This document shows positions 9,001 through 17,036 of a DNA stretch of 39,573 bases, piece by piece. Origin of the DNA: an uncultured Sphingomonadales bacterium (GTDB lineage Bacteria; Pseudomonadota; Alphaproteobacteria; Sphingomonadales; Sphingomonadaceae); the NCBI GenBank assembly GCA_903821685.1, contig CAIJLW010000135.1, positions 1 to 39,573 on the forward strand, given 5' to 3'. A program made the position numbers and the translations under genes. Under the pieces are notes generated by a model. It made no database searches. It worked only from the letters and a program-made list of their open reading frames with translations, and was not told the origin of the DNA. Position 1 is the first letter of the stretch. Every line of letters begins with the position of its first letter.

Positions 9001-9476
9001 TCCCTTTGTTCCCTACCTTCAACCGGTTTGAAGCCGGGCACCAATCCGGCTTCTTCGGGAAAGCTGCCGAGCAGAGATTGGCAGAAGCTATGGATGGTCA
9101 ATATCTGCAACCCGCCGCCGGGTGCGTCCAGTACCTTTGCAAACATTTGCCGCGCCTTTTTGCGGGCCTCTGGACCAGCCTCTGCACCAATAGCCTCAAG
9201 ATCATGGAACAGGATTTTGTCGTCCAATTGGACCCATGATGCCAACAACTGATTGATCCGGTCCGCCATTTCGGAGGCACCCGCCTTTGTGAACGTGATG
9301 CACAACAGGTTTTCCGGCTCAACATCATTTTCCAACAACAACCGGATGACACGCGCGGTCAGCACCTGCGTTTTCCCTGTCCCTGCCGATGCGCTCAGCC
9401 AGATATTGTCGTGCGGAAAAACGGCGCTTCTTTGTGCTGATATAAGCGGATGGAGCGTTTTGGCAGCATTGCTCAT
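6042..9476 (-). CDS. addA: double-strand break repair helicase AddA
   Basis: AddA is the UvrD-like helicase/nuclease subunit of AddAB, which resects double-strand DNA ends for RecA, the counterpart of RecBCD. The 1144-residue protein has Walker A SASAGTGKT (28-36), the TFTKAGASEMADRI motif Ia, Walker B DEAQD (409-413), the QAIYGFQG motif, RIMTVHGAKGLQAPV (motif V), LLYVAITRAEERL (motif VI) and a C-terminal RecB-like nuclease motif AIDFKTGR followed by QMAHYRAAL. Its ATG overlaps the addB stop as ATGA, which fixes the start at 9476 and indicates coupled translation of the two subunits. Confidence 0.97.
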   Translation of the reverse strand: MSNAAKTLHPLISAQRSAVFPHDNIWLSASAGTGKTQVLTARVIRLLLENDVEPENLLCITFTKAGASEMADRINQLLASWVQLDDKILFHDLEAIGAEAGPEARKKARQMFAKVLDAPGGGLQILTIHSFCQSLLGSFPEEAGLVPGFKPVEGREQRELLDAALANLVLDAEGRGDTKIIDSLQELSLNMGEEGALRFLHRTAAAPDVMASIPDDTGAMEWARRLADVSFTGSGEDMLEAAFSDEKILRAALQSIIDANLLWCDNKADSRGGKRAAALQDWLSRSPAERAIQLKELHSCWSTGKGEPQTSSKGHTPMNDAYALLAGEMFEWTNQLIGEVARAEYADRLARALLVGKEFSAQYGKAKQALGAVDFDDMIRRTAALLKHGQMADWVRFKLDRQIDHILVDEAQDTNAAQWDIISALSDDFYSGMGVHPDKTRTLFSVGDFKQAIYGFQGTAPERYEAAGVYFAERIDASGSELNRLTLSQSFRSTAPILDFVNAVIDEAGPASFGVSGDIAEHYSEKPQIGMVELFEPICAKPKSQDDGASADEEEDWFSDEKRALAEKLADHVKALIDAKPWLVSKGRPLEPGDIMFLLRSRGEMASMLVAQLHERKVPVAGIDRLRLLQPLVVQDLLAAIKFVLQPNDDFSLACILVSPIIGWSQETLLQYGYVGDRKGSLWQHIRDRPELAEQMTPLRDMLAMADFTTVYHFLEQILSGPIGARRKFTARLGSEVLVPIEEMLNAALQFEQQHGGGLQKFIAWFDRGDTEIKREGDSSSKEVRIMTVHGAKGLQAPVIILADITSDPTKKPDQSVELLMDEGHRTPLLPIRKAEQSGRLQGIIEMQKTRELQEHKRLLYVAITRAEERLIMAGSLGISRKGEPPAESWCALLQKGMVALGCDWENDVRWGRVMRHVGLKGVSLADPGSVANATARAERPLSTPQWLFAQAPAEQRPPRPLVPSQLDDDDYGDAPASSAMRKAAIRGKLIHALLERITDHASLQKAEQWLNAQTPEHDIDPAQIIAEIRAILNDAQLAAFFGPSARAEIPLVAVVGETVINGRIDRLIVEPGLVRAIDFKTGRQVPKDETGVPIPHLRQMAHYRAALQAIFPGTRVEVSLLFTHAPRFIRLSDAILAPYYPAS

Positions 9477-12445
9477 GTCGCATCCTCGACAATCGCCTGA
9501 CGGCCATTCCATTCCTGCAAGCGCATCAATTGGTCATAGTCGCCATAAAGCGCAAATTCCGGATGCAGCTTGGCGGTGAAGGGCGTATTGCCCAATATCC
9601 AATTGCTAATCGCGACCTCCGCTTGCGCGACCGCGAAAGCAATGAAGTCTTCCCGTTCGGGCTTTTTGTCTGCAAGACGTGTGCTTGTGGGTATCGCAAT
9701 AGAACCAAAATCCTTGGCTTTGTTTTTGGCCAAGCTCCAATATTCGAAATGGCTCGCCGCGCCCGACACGCCTTTAATGGACAATTCCTCTGCCATATAA
9801 CCGATGAGGCCTAATTGCAGCGCGAAACCCGCGTTGATCTGCTTAGTCGATGGCGGCATGCCGGTTTTATAGTCGATGATAACAAGGTCGCCGTCTGCAG
9901 TCCGGTCAATACGGTCCACACGGCCCCTAACCGCGATGCCTTTGATGTTGACCGTGCCGGGCTGCTCGGCAACCGCAACCACGCGGCCTTCTTCAGTCAT
10001 CAACCGCTTCGTTTCATCCGCCACCCAGCGCAGACCAGCGGCGATACGCGGCTGCCATAATGCGCGCAGCAGCGGGTCCGTCGCCTCCTGTGCCAACAAG
10101 TCGTCCGCACGCTTCGCGAGCATGTCGACCGCGCAAGCATCCTGTGTGAACCATTTTTCCAATATGTCGTGCACAAGGCTTCCGCGCCACGCATAGCTTG
10201 GCTCTGCATCAACCTTTTCCAGCACAGGAAGGCCAAGAATGCGCTTAGCGTAAAAGGAATATGGGTCAGACTTCAACTGGTCAAAATCGGTAACGGACAA
10301 GGATACCAGGCGTTGCTCCGCATTTGGCATAGGCAAAGGCCGCTTAGCGAAGGGCACGGACTCCGCGGACCGGTCAAGCGCATTTGCCCATGACAAAAGC
10401 GCCTCATCCGCCTCAAGCGTTTCTGCCGTAAGCGCCTTAATCCGCAACAGAAAGCGCGAAGCAACGGTTGGCCCGCCACGATCACGGCGGGCGCGGGTCA
10501 GCAGCACCTCTTGCGCGCCCAAGGCCGTGGCAAGATCGTGCGCCGACAGGCCGATGTTCCGGTCCAACGTCGGCAATTTCAAATGCCGCCGGATCGCGGG
10601 CGCCAACCATGGATCAGGCTGCGCAATTTGTGGCCATGTGCCCTCGTTCAGGCCAGAGCAAATGAGCAAGTCCGCTTGTTGAAGACGCGCTTCGAGCAAA
10701 CCGTATATCGCCACGCGGGAGTGCCCACCATAAGGCGGACGGACGACAGCACTGGAGAAAATCTCCTTAAATGTCGCGACTAGACCTGTGGCCTCCGCGC
10801 GGCCAAGGATGGTAAGATCGCCAAGCGTCACCTCCTCCCACATGCGTGCCAATTCACGGCCGCTCGCGCCGCGCCAAATGGCGCCATCGGTCAAGCTTGT
10901 CGCTACATCGCGAAGCGTTGATAGGACGTCGTTAAACGGTTTGCTGTCGGTCCGTTCCAGTGGCGCCAAGAGCGTCGCAACTTCGGACCACCAAGTCATA
11001 AGCTGTTCATCAGGCTTTCGCGCAGCCTGCAACCGTCTTGTGATCGCCGACAGACCGACGCCATTCGGGGTGCCGCGCAATGCAAGATCAAGCTCCCGCA
11101 CATGGTCCAACCACGCAAGCCGCTCGGCACCTGCAAAAGTCAATGGATGCTTGGCTATTGCCAATATAGCCGATGCAGAGAAGCGGCTTGAAATCGCGTC
11201 GACCAACGCGAGCGCAAGCGTGCCTGGCGGAGTTTGCAGCAAGGGTATGCCCGCGCTATCGTCGACCTGTATGCCCCATCTGCGCAATTGCCCGGCAACG
11301 CGGACCGCCAATTCACGATCGGGCGTGATGAGGGCGGTGCGCTTTTGTGCAACCTCCAGCGCGCCTCGGATACGCACCGCAATCGCCTTTGCCTCTTGCG
11401 CGCTATCCTCTGCTTCTAACCACTTCGCATGCGGCAAGCTTTTGCGCACCGCAGGCAGGCCCTGCCATTGGACACTATGTTCCGGCAGGCAAAATATCTC
11501 CGAAATAGCTGCGCCTTTCGGTTCCGACTGGGCTGTCGGCAGGACATCAATCTCGCTACGGTCTATGCCCATCAGTTCAAGCAAATGTTTCAAATGAAAC
11601 TGTGGATGCACTTCAACATTGCGGCGGCGGCCAAAGCCTTGCGCGTCGTCGGTGGCGGCCGTCAGGTCATCCCAGCGTTCGTCAGACAACGCAAGGTCGA
11701 CACCCGGCAAGATGACGTGCCCATTCGGCATCAGCGCCACACGGCGCAGCACGCGCGCCACGGCTTTGGCGGATGTGGTTATGCCAACCGCTATTATCGG
11801 GCTTTCAACCATATTCTCCGCAAGTCGCCGTTCCAGCGCTGCAAGCAAATGGTTCCGACGTTCTGCGGGGCCCATGAGTTTGCGCGCGGACAACGCCGCA
11901 TGATATGCCGGCAAAATCAGCAAAAGCTGACCATAAGCGCTTTGCCAATGGCCCGCCAAGTCTGCGTCGATCGCGATGTCCTGTATCTGGGTAAAATCGA
12001 CCAGATCAACCTCAAGCTCGTCAATCAAGTCCGCCAATTTGCGCGCTAACCGCAATGCTTCTGCAGGTGAAAGCGTTGCATCGCGCGTTTTATGATCATT
12101 GACCAGCTTTGCCAGTAGCATCAGCCGATCAAACGAACCAATGGCTGGCCAAATAGCGATGTCGTTGTCGATAGGGTCAAGCATTGGCCCCAAGGCCTCG
12201 TCCAATTGCATGTCACCCACGGCAACCATCCGCGGCAGCAGCATGCCCGGTGCGGCTTGCCGGACAAACGCCTCGGTCATCGACTTGATCGCGCGGTTGT
12301 TGGGCAGCAGCAATATGTTGTTGCTGATCGCCAGCGGATCAGCACCCGCCGACTGCAATACCCACTGTGCAGTTACATCGCACAGATCGTTGCCCAACGG
12401 GACATTGAACACATGAACCCGCGGGGCGGAGATGTTATCCGCCAC
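9473..12445 (-). CDS. addB: double-strand break repair protein AddB
   Basis: AddB is the second subunit of AddAB, with an inactivated helicase fold and a C-terminal RecB-like nuclease. The sequence shows LVHDILEKWF, then VDRIDRTADGDLVIIDYKTG (nuclease D and DYK motif) and QLGLIGYMAE. It is of the alphaproteobacterial type (about 1000 residues). I see no C-terminal cysteine cluster like the one that binds Fe-S in Bacillus AddB. Start choice: GTG at 12445 gives the N-terminus ADNISAPRVHVFNVPL, close to the family, and overlaps the murU stop by 11 bases. A TTG at 12502 has a fair upstream GAAGGA but adds 19 unsupported residues and a 68-base overlap. Confidence 0.92.
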   Translation of the reverse strand: MADNISAPRVHVFNVPLGNDLCDVTAQWVLQSAGADPLAISNNILLLPNNRAIKSMTEAFVRQAAPGMLLPRMVAVGDMQLDEALGPMLDPIDNDIAIWPAIGSFDRLMLLAKLVNDHKTRDATLSPAEALRLARKLADLIDELEVDLVDFTQIQDIAIDADLAGHWQSAYGQLLLILPAYHAALSARKLMGPAERRNHLLAALERRLAENMVESPIIAVGITTSAKAVARVLRRVALMPNGHVILPGVDLALSDERWDDLTAATDDAQGFGRRRNVEVHPQFHLKHLLELMGIDRSEIDVLPTAQSEPKGAAISEIFCLPEHSVQWQGLPAVRKSLPHAKWLEAEDSAQEAKAIAVRIRGALEVAQKRTALITPDRELAVRVAGQLRRWGIQVDDSAGIPLLQTPPGTLALALVDAISSRFSASAILAIAKHPLTFAGAERLAWLDHVRELDLALRGTPNGVGLSAITRRLQAARKPDEQLMTWWSEVATLLAPLERTDSKPFNDVLSTLRDVATSLTDGAIWRGASGRELARMWEEVTLGDLTILGRAEATGLVATFKEIFSSAVVRPPYGGHSRVAIYGLLEARLQQADLLICSGLNEGTWPQIAQPDPWLAPAIRRHLKLPTLDRNIGLSAHDLATALGAQEVLLTRARRDRGGPTVASRFLLRIKALTAETLEADEALLSWANALDRSAESVPFAKRPLPMPNAEQRLVSLSVTDFDQLKSDPYSFYAKRILGLPVLEKVDAEPSYAWRGSLVHDILEKWFTQDACAVDMLAKRADDLLAQEATDPLLRALWQPRIAAGLRWVADETKRLMTEEGRVVAVAEQPGTVNIKGIAVRGRVDRIDRTADGDLVIIDYKTGMPPSTKQINAGFALQLGLIGYMAEELSIKGVSGAASHFEYWSLAKNKAKDFGSIAIPTSTRLADKKPEREDFIAFAVAQAEVAISNWILGNTPFTAKLHPEFALYGDYDQLMRLQEWNGRQAIVEDAT

Positions 12446-13163
12446 GATGTTCCGCCAGCCGTGCTTCTGTGGCGGCAATTGCGGCTGGGTATCCGACGTC
12501 AAACCACAATCCTTCGTGCAATATGCCCATGCAACGCCCCTCGGCTATCGCGCGGTCCCAGAAAAAGTTCGTTGAAAACACATCCGCTGGTGGATCAACG
12601 ATCAGCCGCTTGGAAAGCATCTGAATGCCTGTCCACACATACTTCGCTGGCGCGTCACCGTGACGACGCAACAACCGCCCATTTTCCTCCATGTTGAAGT
12701 CGCCCATACCCTGGCTATTGTAAGCAACCTCCAGCGGGATGAGGAGCATGAGGACATCCATGTGGTCATCATCCCATGCCGCCATCAGCCGCGAAATCGC
12801 ATTCTCGCCTGCATTGGTCCACCAATTGTCGGCGTTGACGCACAGGAACGGATCATCCGAAATGATAGGCAGCGCGCGAACCAAGCCGCCGCCTGTATCG
12901 CGCAGCAAATCCCGCTCGTCCGATATACGCACGTTGAGATCAGATGCAGACGCCGCAAGATGCTGCTCCACCTGCTCGGCGAGGTAATGCACATTGACGA
13001 CAATTTTGCCGATGCCCGCATCACGCAGATGGTCAAGTACATGATCGAGCAAGGCAATCCCGCCTACCTCGATTAATGGCTTTGGACAGTCGGCAGTCAG
13101 CGGCATCATCCGCGTGCCCTTGCCGGCCGCCATGATCATCGCTGTATCGACATGCTTACCCAT
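12435..13163 (-). CDS. murU: nucleotidyltransferase, probable N-acetylmuramate-1-phosphate uridylyltransferase MurU
   Basis: This sugar-phosphate nucleotidyltransferase has the signature AAGKGTRMMPLTADCPKP at residues 12-29, where the Gly-rich loop binds the nucleotide and K28 contacts the phosphate. A VNADNWW metal-binding segment lies near the middle. Its place directly after an AmgK-type kinase points to MurU, which converts MurNAc-1-phosphate to UDP-MurNAc in the peptidoglycan recycling route that bypasses fosfomycin-sensitive MurA. The start at 13163 overlaps the amgK stop (ATGGGTAA); an extension to 13202 lies inside amgK. Glucose-1-phosphate-type transferases look similar, so context carries much of this call. 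Confidence 0.85.
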   Translation of the reverse strand: MGKHVDTAMIMAAGKGTRMMPLTADCPKPLIEVGGIALLDHVLDHLRDAGIGKIVVNVHYLAEQVEQHLAASASDLNVRISDERDLLRDTGGGLVRALPIISDDPFLCVNADNWWTNAGENAISRLMAAWDDDHMDVLMLLIPLEVAYNSQGMGDFNMEENGRLLRRHGDAPAKYVWTGIQMLSKRLIVDPPADVFSTNFFWDRAIAEGRCMGILHEGLWFDVGYPAAIAATEARLAEHRGG

Positions 13164-14151
13164 CGATATGCAATTCCGTGGGCATGGCGTTGCGCATTCC
13201 AACTGGAATATGCGTGTCGAACCAGTGTTTCACTGGCGCAAGGTCTGGATGGGCCAAGTCACGCTCCAGCAAGCCCCACATGCGCGGTAGGAAGGACAAA
13301 TACCGTTCCTTGCCATCGCGTTTCCACAAACGCGTGAAGATGCCGATAATCTTTGTATTCCGTTGCGCACCCAATAACGCATAATGCGTATCAAAGTCAG
13401 CGTCCGGCTGGGCCGTTTCGTAATAATATGCGCGCATATCTGCCTCAAGCGCTGGCGACACATCACGCCGCGCGTCCTGCAGCAAGGACACCAAATCATA
13501 AGCCGGATGGCCAACCAAAGCATCCTGAAAATCGATCATGCCTTGCTGCCCATCATCGAGCAGCATGATGTTTTCGGCGTGATAGTCCCGCAGCACCGTC
13601 ACTCTTTGATAATCGGACAGCGGCGCCAAGGCTTTCGCCCACATGCGGTCAAATGCACCACTATCAAAAGCAAGGCCCATTGCGGGCATGTACCACTCAG
13701 AAAGTAGCTGCACTTCGCGCATATAAGTCGCCATGTCATAGGGCTGTGTCTGTACAGGAGGCGTTGCCGAGAGCCGCACAATAGCGTCGATCGCGGCGCG
13801 GTATACCGCAACCTCATCTTCGGGATATGCGTCCAGATGCTCACGCATCCGCCGGTCACCAAAATCCTCCAAGAGCACAAAACCGCGCGTCAGGTCGGTT
13901 GCGAAGATTTCAGGCGCGCGGAACTGATACCCGTTCAGATATTGCGCAATATGGATGAAGGGACGCGGATCTTCATGCGGTGGCGGCGCATCCATCAAGA
14001 TCGCTTTCCCGCGCGCCGCACAATCAACCCGGAAATAGCGACGGAAGGACGCATCGCCAGCAACGGGGGTCACTTGCGCGCCGGCCCATCCATGCGATTC
14101 CAGAAAATCGTTCAAGCCAGCGGGCGGAATCATATCAATTACGGGTGTCAT
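13156..14151 (-). CDS. amgK: anomeric MurNAc/GlcNAc kinase AmgK
   Basis: This is an aminoglycoside-phosphotransferase-fold kinase of 331 residues. The catalytic loop is RDYHAENIML with D189, and the metal-binding motif is MIDFQD with D207. The N-lobe begins GDASFRRYFRV. In Pseudomonas putida, AmgK phosphorylates the anomeric carbon of recycled N-acetylmuramate (or GlcNAc) and hands it to MurU. The adjacent murU, overlapping by 8 bases, supports the same role here. Its own start overlaps the tsaE stop by 17 bases. It is not expected to confer aminoglycoside resistance despite the family name. Confidence 0.87.
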   Translation of the reverse strand: MTPVIDMIPPAGLNDFLESHGWAGAQVTPVAGDASFRRYFRVDCAARGKAILMDAPPPHEDPRPFIHIAQYLNGYQFRAPEIFATDLTRGFVLLEDFGDRRMREHLDAYPEDEVAVYRAAIDAIVRLSATPPVQTQPYDMATYMREVQLLSEWYMPAMGLAFDSGAFDRMWAKALAPLSDYQRVTVLRDYHAENIMLLDDGQQGMIDFQDALVGHPAYDLVSLLQDARRDVSPALEADMRAYYYETAQPDADFDTHYALLGAQRNTKIIGIFTRLWKRDGKERYLSFLPRMWGLLERDLAHPDLAPVKHWFDTHIPVGMRNAMPTELHIDG

Positions 14152-14566
14152 TTTTATCCATTTTCAAAGTCAAAATTCGGGTCCCATCCGCTTGCGGCGT
14201 TATGTCGATAGTGTGGCTTGGCACCACATAAGCAGGTCCGAAGCGTTCGGCCCATTCGACCAATGTAATACGATCAGTGCGTTCATCCGCCAGCCCCAAT
14301 TCGTCCAGTTCGTCGGCGTTGTCCAATCGATACAAATCGACATGGGCGACGGCAATAGAAACCTCTGGTGGATCATAGCTATGGACTATCGCATAAGACG
14401 GGCTGGCAACTTCGCCTTCAAACCCCAAACCCGCCAGGATGCCAGCGCACAATACGGTCTTTCCGGCCCCAAGTGGGCCATTGATCGCTACCCAATCCGA
14501 GCGTTCTAATTCCTGCGCAAGCTTTTGGCCAAATGCGCGCATGTCTGCGTCGGTAGCGATGATCAT
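14135..14566 (-). CDS. tsaE: tRNA threonylcarbamoyladenosine biosynthesis ATPase TsaE
   Basis: TsaE (YjeE) is the ATPase that drives the TsaB-TsaD complex making t6A at position 37 of ANN-decoding tRNAs. The 143-residue protein has Walker A GPLGAGKT (30-37), the switch-like SPSYAIV (55-61), HVDLYRL (75-81) and LVEWAER with E104. The start codon overlaps the divL stop as ATGA. The other partners (tsaB, tsaC, tsaD) are not in the window. The same cluster of divL, tsaE and the kinase/nucleotidyltransferase pair recurs in alphaproteobacteria. Confidence 0.96.
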   Translation of the reverse strand: MIIATDADMRAFGQKLAQELERSDWVAINGPLGAGKTVLCAGILAGLGFEGEVASPSYAIVHSYDPPEVSIAVAHVDLYRLDNADELDELGLADERTDRITLVEWAERFGPAYVVPSHTIDITPQADGTRILTLKMDKNDTRN

Positions 14567-16923
14567 TTTTGGGGTAATGCCATAATAATGGTGGTTCCCT
14601 GCCCTGCCTCGGAATGCAGGTGGAAAGTACCGCCGTGCGACTCAATAATCTGCCGTGCCAAAGGCAAGCCAAGCCCGCGTGTCATTGCGCCAGCATAGTC
14701 TACGCCGATTGCATCGCCATCACTTGGCGATAGGCGCTGAACGTCCTTCTCACTTATGCCCACCCCGTTATCGGATATGACAAGTTCAAGAACTTCATTC
14801 TGCCACCGCGTGAAAAATAGCACTTCGCCTCCCTGACGGTGATAGCGGATAGCATTGTCCAGAACTTGGCCCACTGCTTGGCCAACCCGTTTGGCATCCA
14901 ACAATATCGTTCCTTTGACTTCGCCGCATTCCACTTGCAACAAAACGCCAGCTGCCGCCGCCATCTGCGCCTTGGCCTCGGCAATCTGTGTCACCATCGT
15001 CGGGACATCTACAACCTCAAGTACAAGCGGCAAAGCTCCGGCCTCCGCCTGGCTGTAGTCGAGCACAGTGTTAATCTGTTCCGAGAGGCGATCCGCCGAT
15101 TGCACTATGGCGTCGACATATTCCATAGCCTTAGGCGGAATTTCACCCGCAATTCCCGCCTTCAGCAAATCTGCAAAGCCGCTTATCGATGTCAGAGGCG
15201 TGCGGAATTCATAGCTCATATTTGCTAGGAACTTGCCTTTAATGGCATCAGCATCCTGCAATGCGCTATTCCGGTCGCGCAAGGCCTGTTCAATGTTCAG
15301 TGTGTCGGACATATCCAGCATGGTAAGCAGCGTATTGCCGTCGGGCAACGGAACGGTCGCCATCTGGAACATCCGGCCATCGGCAAAAATAGCCTTGCTC
15401 TTGCTCTGGGCCCGGTTGGACGATGTCATACGAACAAGTTCACCCAACGCGGTTATCTGCTTCGGGCTTTTAAGATGCTCCGCCAGCAAAGGCAGAAGCT
15501 CATCCAACCGTGGGTGCTTAATCAGCTGATCGTCAGACAGCTTCCACGTCTCTGCAAACAAACGGTTCCAGATACTCAAGCGACCGTCAGCCGAGAACAC
15601 CGCAATTGCTTCGAACAGATTATCGAACGTTGCGCTGCGCACACGCAGCAAAATATCGCGCGCGCTTGCAAGTTGTGCCTGTTCCGTGCGGTCTTCGAAG
15701 ATCATGAGAAGCCCGCCATCTGGAATCGGTTGCGCCAACACGCGCAAATGCGTGCCATCCGGCAATAGCCAATTCTCTTCGGTTGGATCAGACGCGCGAA
15801 ACCATTCCTCGCGATCCTTGCGCCACGCCGGGAAATCGCGCACTTCAGGCAGCTTTCCATTTTCACGCATCCGGTCAAGAACGCGGGCGAATTCGGGCCT
15901 TTCTGACAGCCATTGGTCACGGAATGAAAATAGACTTTGAAATGGAAGATTTGCAAAGCTGAGTACATACCGGGAATCGAACTGCGCAACCCCTGCCGAC
16001 ATAAGGTTCAAAAGGTCACGTTGCGCCTCCGAAAGCTCGCGCACTTCGGATTTGGTGTCAATCAGGTCCTGCACATCAATGGCAAGGCCAGCAACGCCTG
16101 ACGCGCCGAGCGGGATATCATACACACGCAACTGACGTCGTTCGCCGTTCAGCGTCGCCGATACAATCCGTTCCTTCTGGATTTCCTCCGCGGCAGCCTC
16201 TGCCGCAAAATCTGCTGCGCTTTTACCATTTTCCGGCTCAAGCAGTTCAACGCCCCCCTCCACAACTTGAAGCCCATTAGTTGCGCCAACCGCTTTGACA
16301 TATGCATGATTTACAAAATGCAAGTTCATATCAGGGCGGCGGTGCCACATGGGAATAGGCGCTGCTTCGATCAGGCCAGCGAGCGCAGAAAATGCTGACC
16401 GCGCCGCTTCCGATTCCTGCTCCCGCTTCTCAAGTTCACTCAGGCTTTCGGTGGAATCAAAAAACCACAATAACGCCGCGCCATTGGGGTAAATAACCGA
16501 ATCTGCAATGTTACCGGCAACGGTCAGCTTGCGGTGTGAACCTTCAATAGCCAACGGAAGCGTAAAACCCTTCCCCGTGCGTTGGGTTTCGCGCACTTGG
16601 GCTTCAAGCTCGGCAAGATCCTCAATTGTAAGCCCGGCATTGTCATGCCCGCCAAGATCCGAAAGCGCCGTCACGGTGGTATCCAAGCCAAGAAGTCGCG
16701 CAAAACGATCGGATGCCTCGATGCGCCCGTCACCTTTGACCACCACAGGGAGTGCAGGAGCAGTTTCCAACAGGCGCGCTAAACGCGTTGTCTGGCGCAA
16801 CATCTTGTTCGACTGGGTGCGCATGGATAGCCCAATCAAAATGGCGACAGTCGCTCCGACAAGCCAAAGCGCCATCAGAATCCCTATCAGTGCAATTGGC
16901 AGGCCAGTGCCTGTCATGGTCAT
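14563..16923 (-). CDS. divL: DivL-type PAS kinase with Tyr replacing the phospho-acceptor His
   Basis: This membrane-anchored multi-PAS sensor protein has about 786 residues: one N-terminal transmembrane helix (about 8-32), several PAS-like regions (about 50-550), a dimerisation helix and a complete ATPase domain. The H-box reads NMSYEFRTPLTSISGF, so the usual His is Tyr (Y571; codon TAT at 15211-15213 minus). The N box DNAIRY, G1 DNGVGI and G2 GLGLPLARQ are intact. Tyr at this site is the mark of Caulobacter DivL, which works with CckA and DivK in the CtrA cell-cycle pathway. The following tsaE and repair genes fit the DivL locus. Start chosen: ATG 16923 after GAGGG; ATG 16917 is equally possible. 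Confidence 0.88.
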   Translation of the reverse strand: MTMTGTGLPIALIGILMALWLVGATVAILIGLSMRTQSNKMLRQTTRLARLLETAPALPVVVKGDGRIEASDRFARLLGLDTTVTALSDLGGHDNAGLTIEDLAELEAQVRETQRTGKGFTLPLAIEGSHRKLTVAGNIADSVIYPNGAALLWFFDSTESLSELEKREQESEAARSAFSALAGLIEAAPIPMWHRRPDMNLHFVNHAYVKAVGATNGLQVVEGGVELLEPENGKSAADFAAEAAAEEIQKERIVSATLNGERRQLRVYDIPLGASGVAGLAIDVQDLIDTKSEVRELSEAQRDLLNLMSAGVAQFDSRYVLSFANLPFQSLFSFRDQWLSERPEFARVLDRMRENGKLPEVRDFPAWRKDREEWFRASDPTEENWLLPDGTHLRVLAQPIPDGGLLMIFEDRTEQAQLASARDILLRVRSATFDNLFEAIAVFSADGRLSIWNRLFAETWKLSDDQLIKHPRLDELLPLLAEHLKSPKQITALGELVRMTSSNRAQSKSKAIFADGRMFQMATVPLPDGNTLLTMLDMSDTLNIEQALRDRNSALQDADAIKGKFLANMSYEFRTPLTSISGFADLLKAGIAGEIPPKAMEYVDAIVQSADRLSEQINTVLDYSQAEAGALPLVLEVVDVPTMVTQIAEAKAQMAAAAGVLLQVECGEVKGTILLDAKRVGQAVGQVLDNAIRYHRQGGEVLFFTRWQNEVLELVISDNGVGISEKDVQRLSPSDGDAIGVDYAGAMTRGLGLPLARQIIESHGGTFHLHSEAGQGTTIIMALPQK

Positions 16924-16979
16924 GCGCCCTCTACGTTGCCACCAATATGCTAATGCCCAAATGCTTGGCCCACGCAACG

Positions 16980-17011
16980 AAAAAAGCCCGCCACGTTTCC
17001 GCAGCGGGCTT
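16980..17011 (-). terminator. rho-independent terminator of ahcY
   Basis: On the minus strand an 8-bp stem (16984-16991 with 17004-17011, core AGCCCGC/GCGGGCT) is followed by six T residues. It lies 26 bases after the ahcY stop and separates ahcY from the divL operon, so divL needs its own promoter between about 16924 and 16980. Confidence 0.9.
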
Positions 17012-17036
17012 AGTCACGTCACAAACCTTCGGGTTA

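Noticed and set aside
10788-11597. 269-codon open frame on the plus strand
   Set aside because: It is antisense to addB; Ser/Arg-rich low-complexity product typical of shadow frames in GC-rich DNA.
13156-14151. Aminoglycoside resistance gene
   Set aside because: The kinase fold is shared, but the overlap with a MurU-type gene and the conserved operon point to AmgK in cell-wall recycling.
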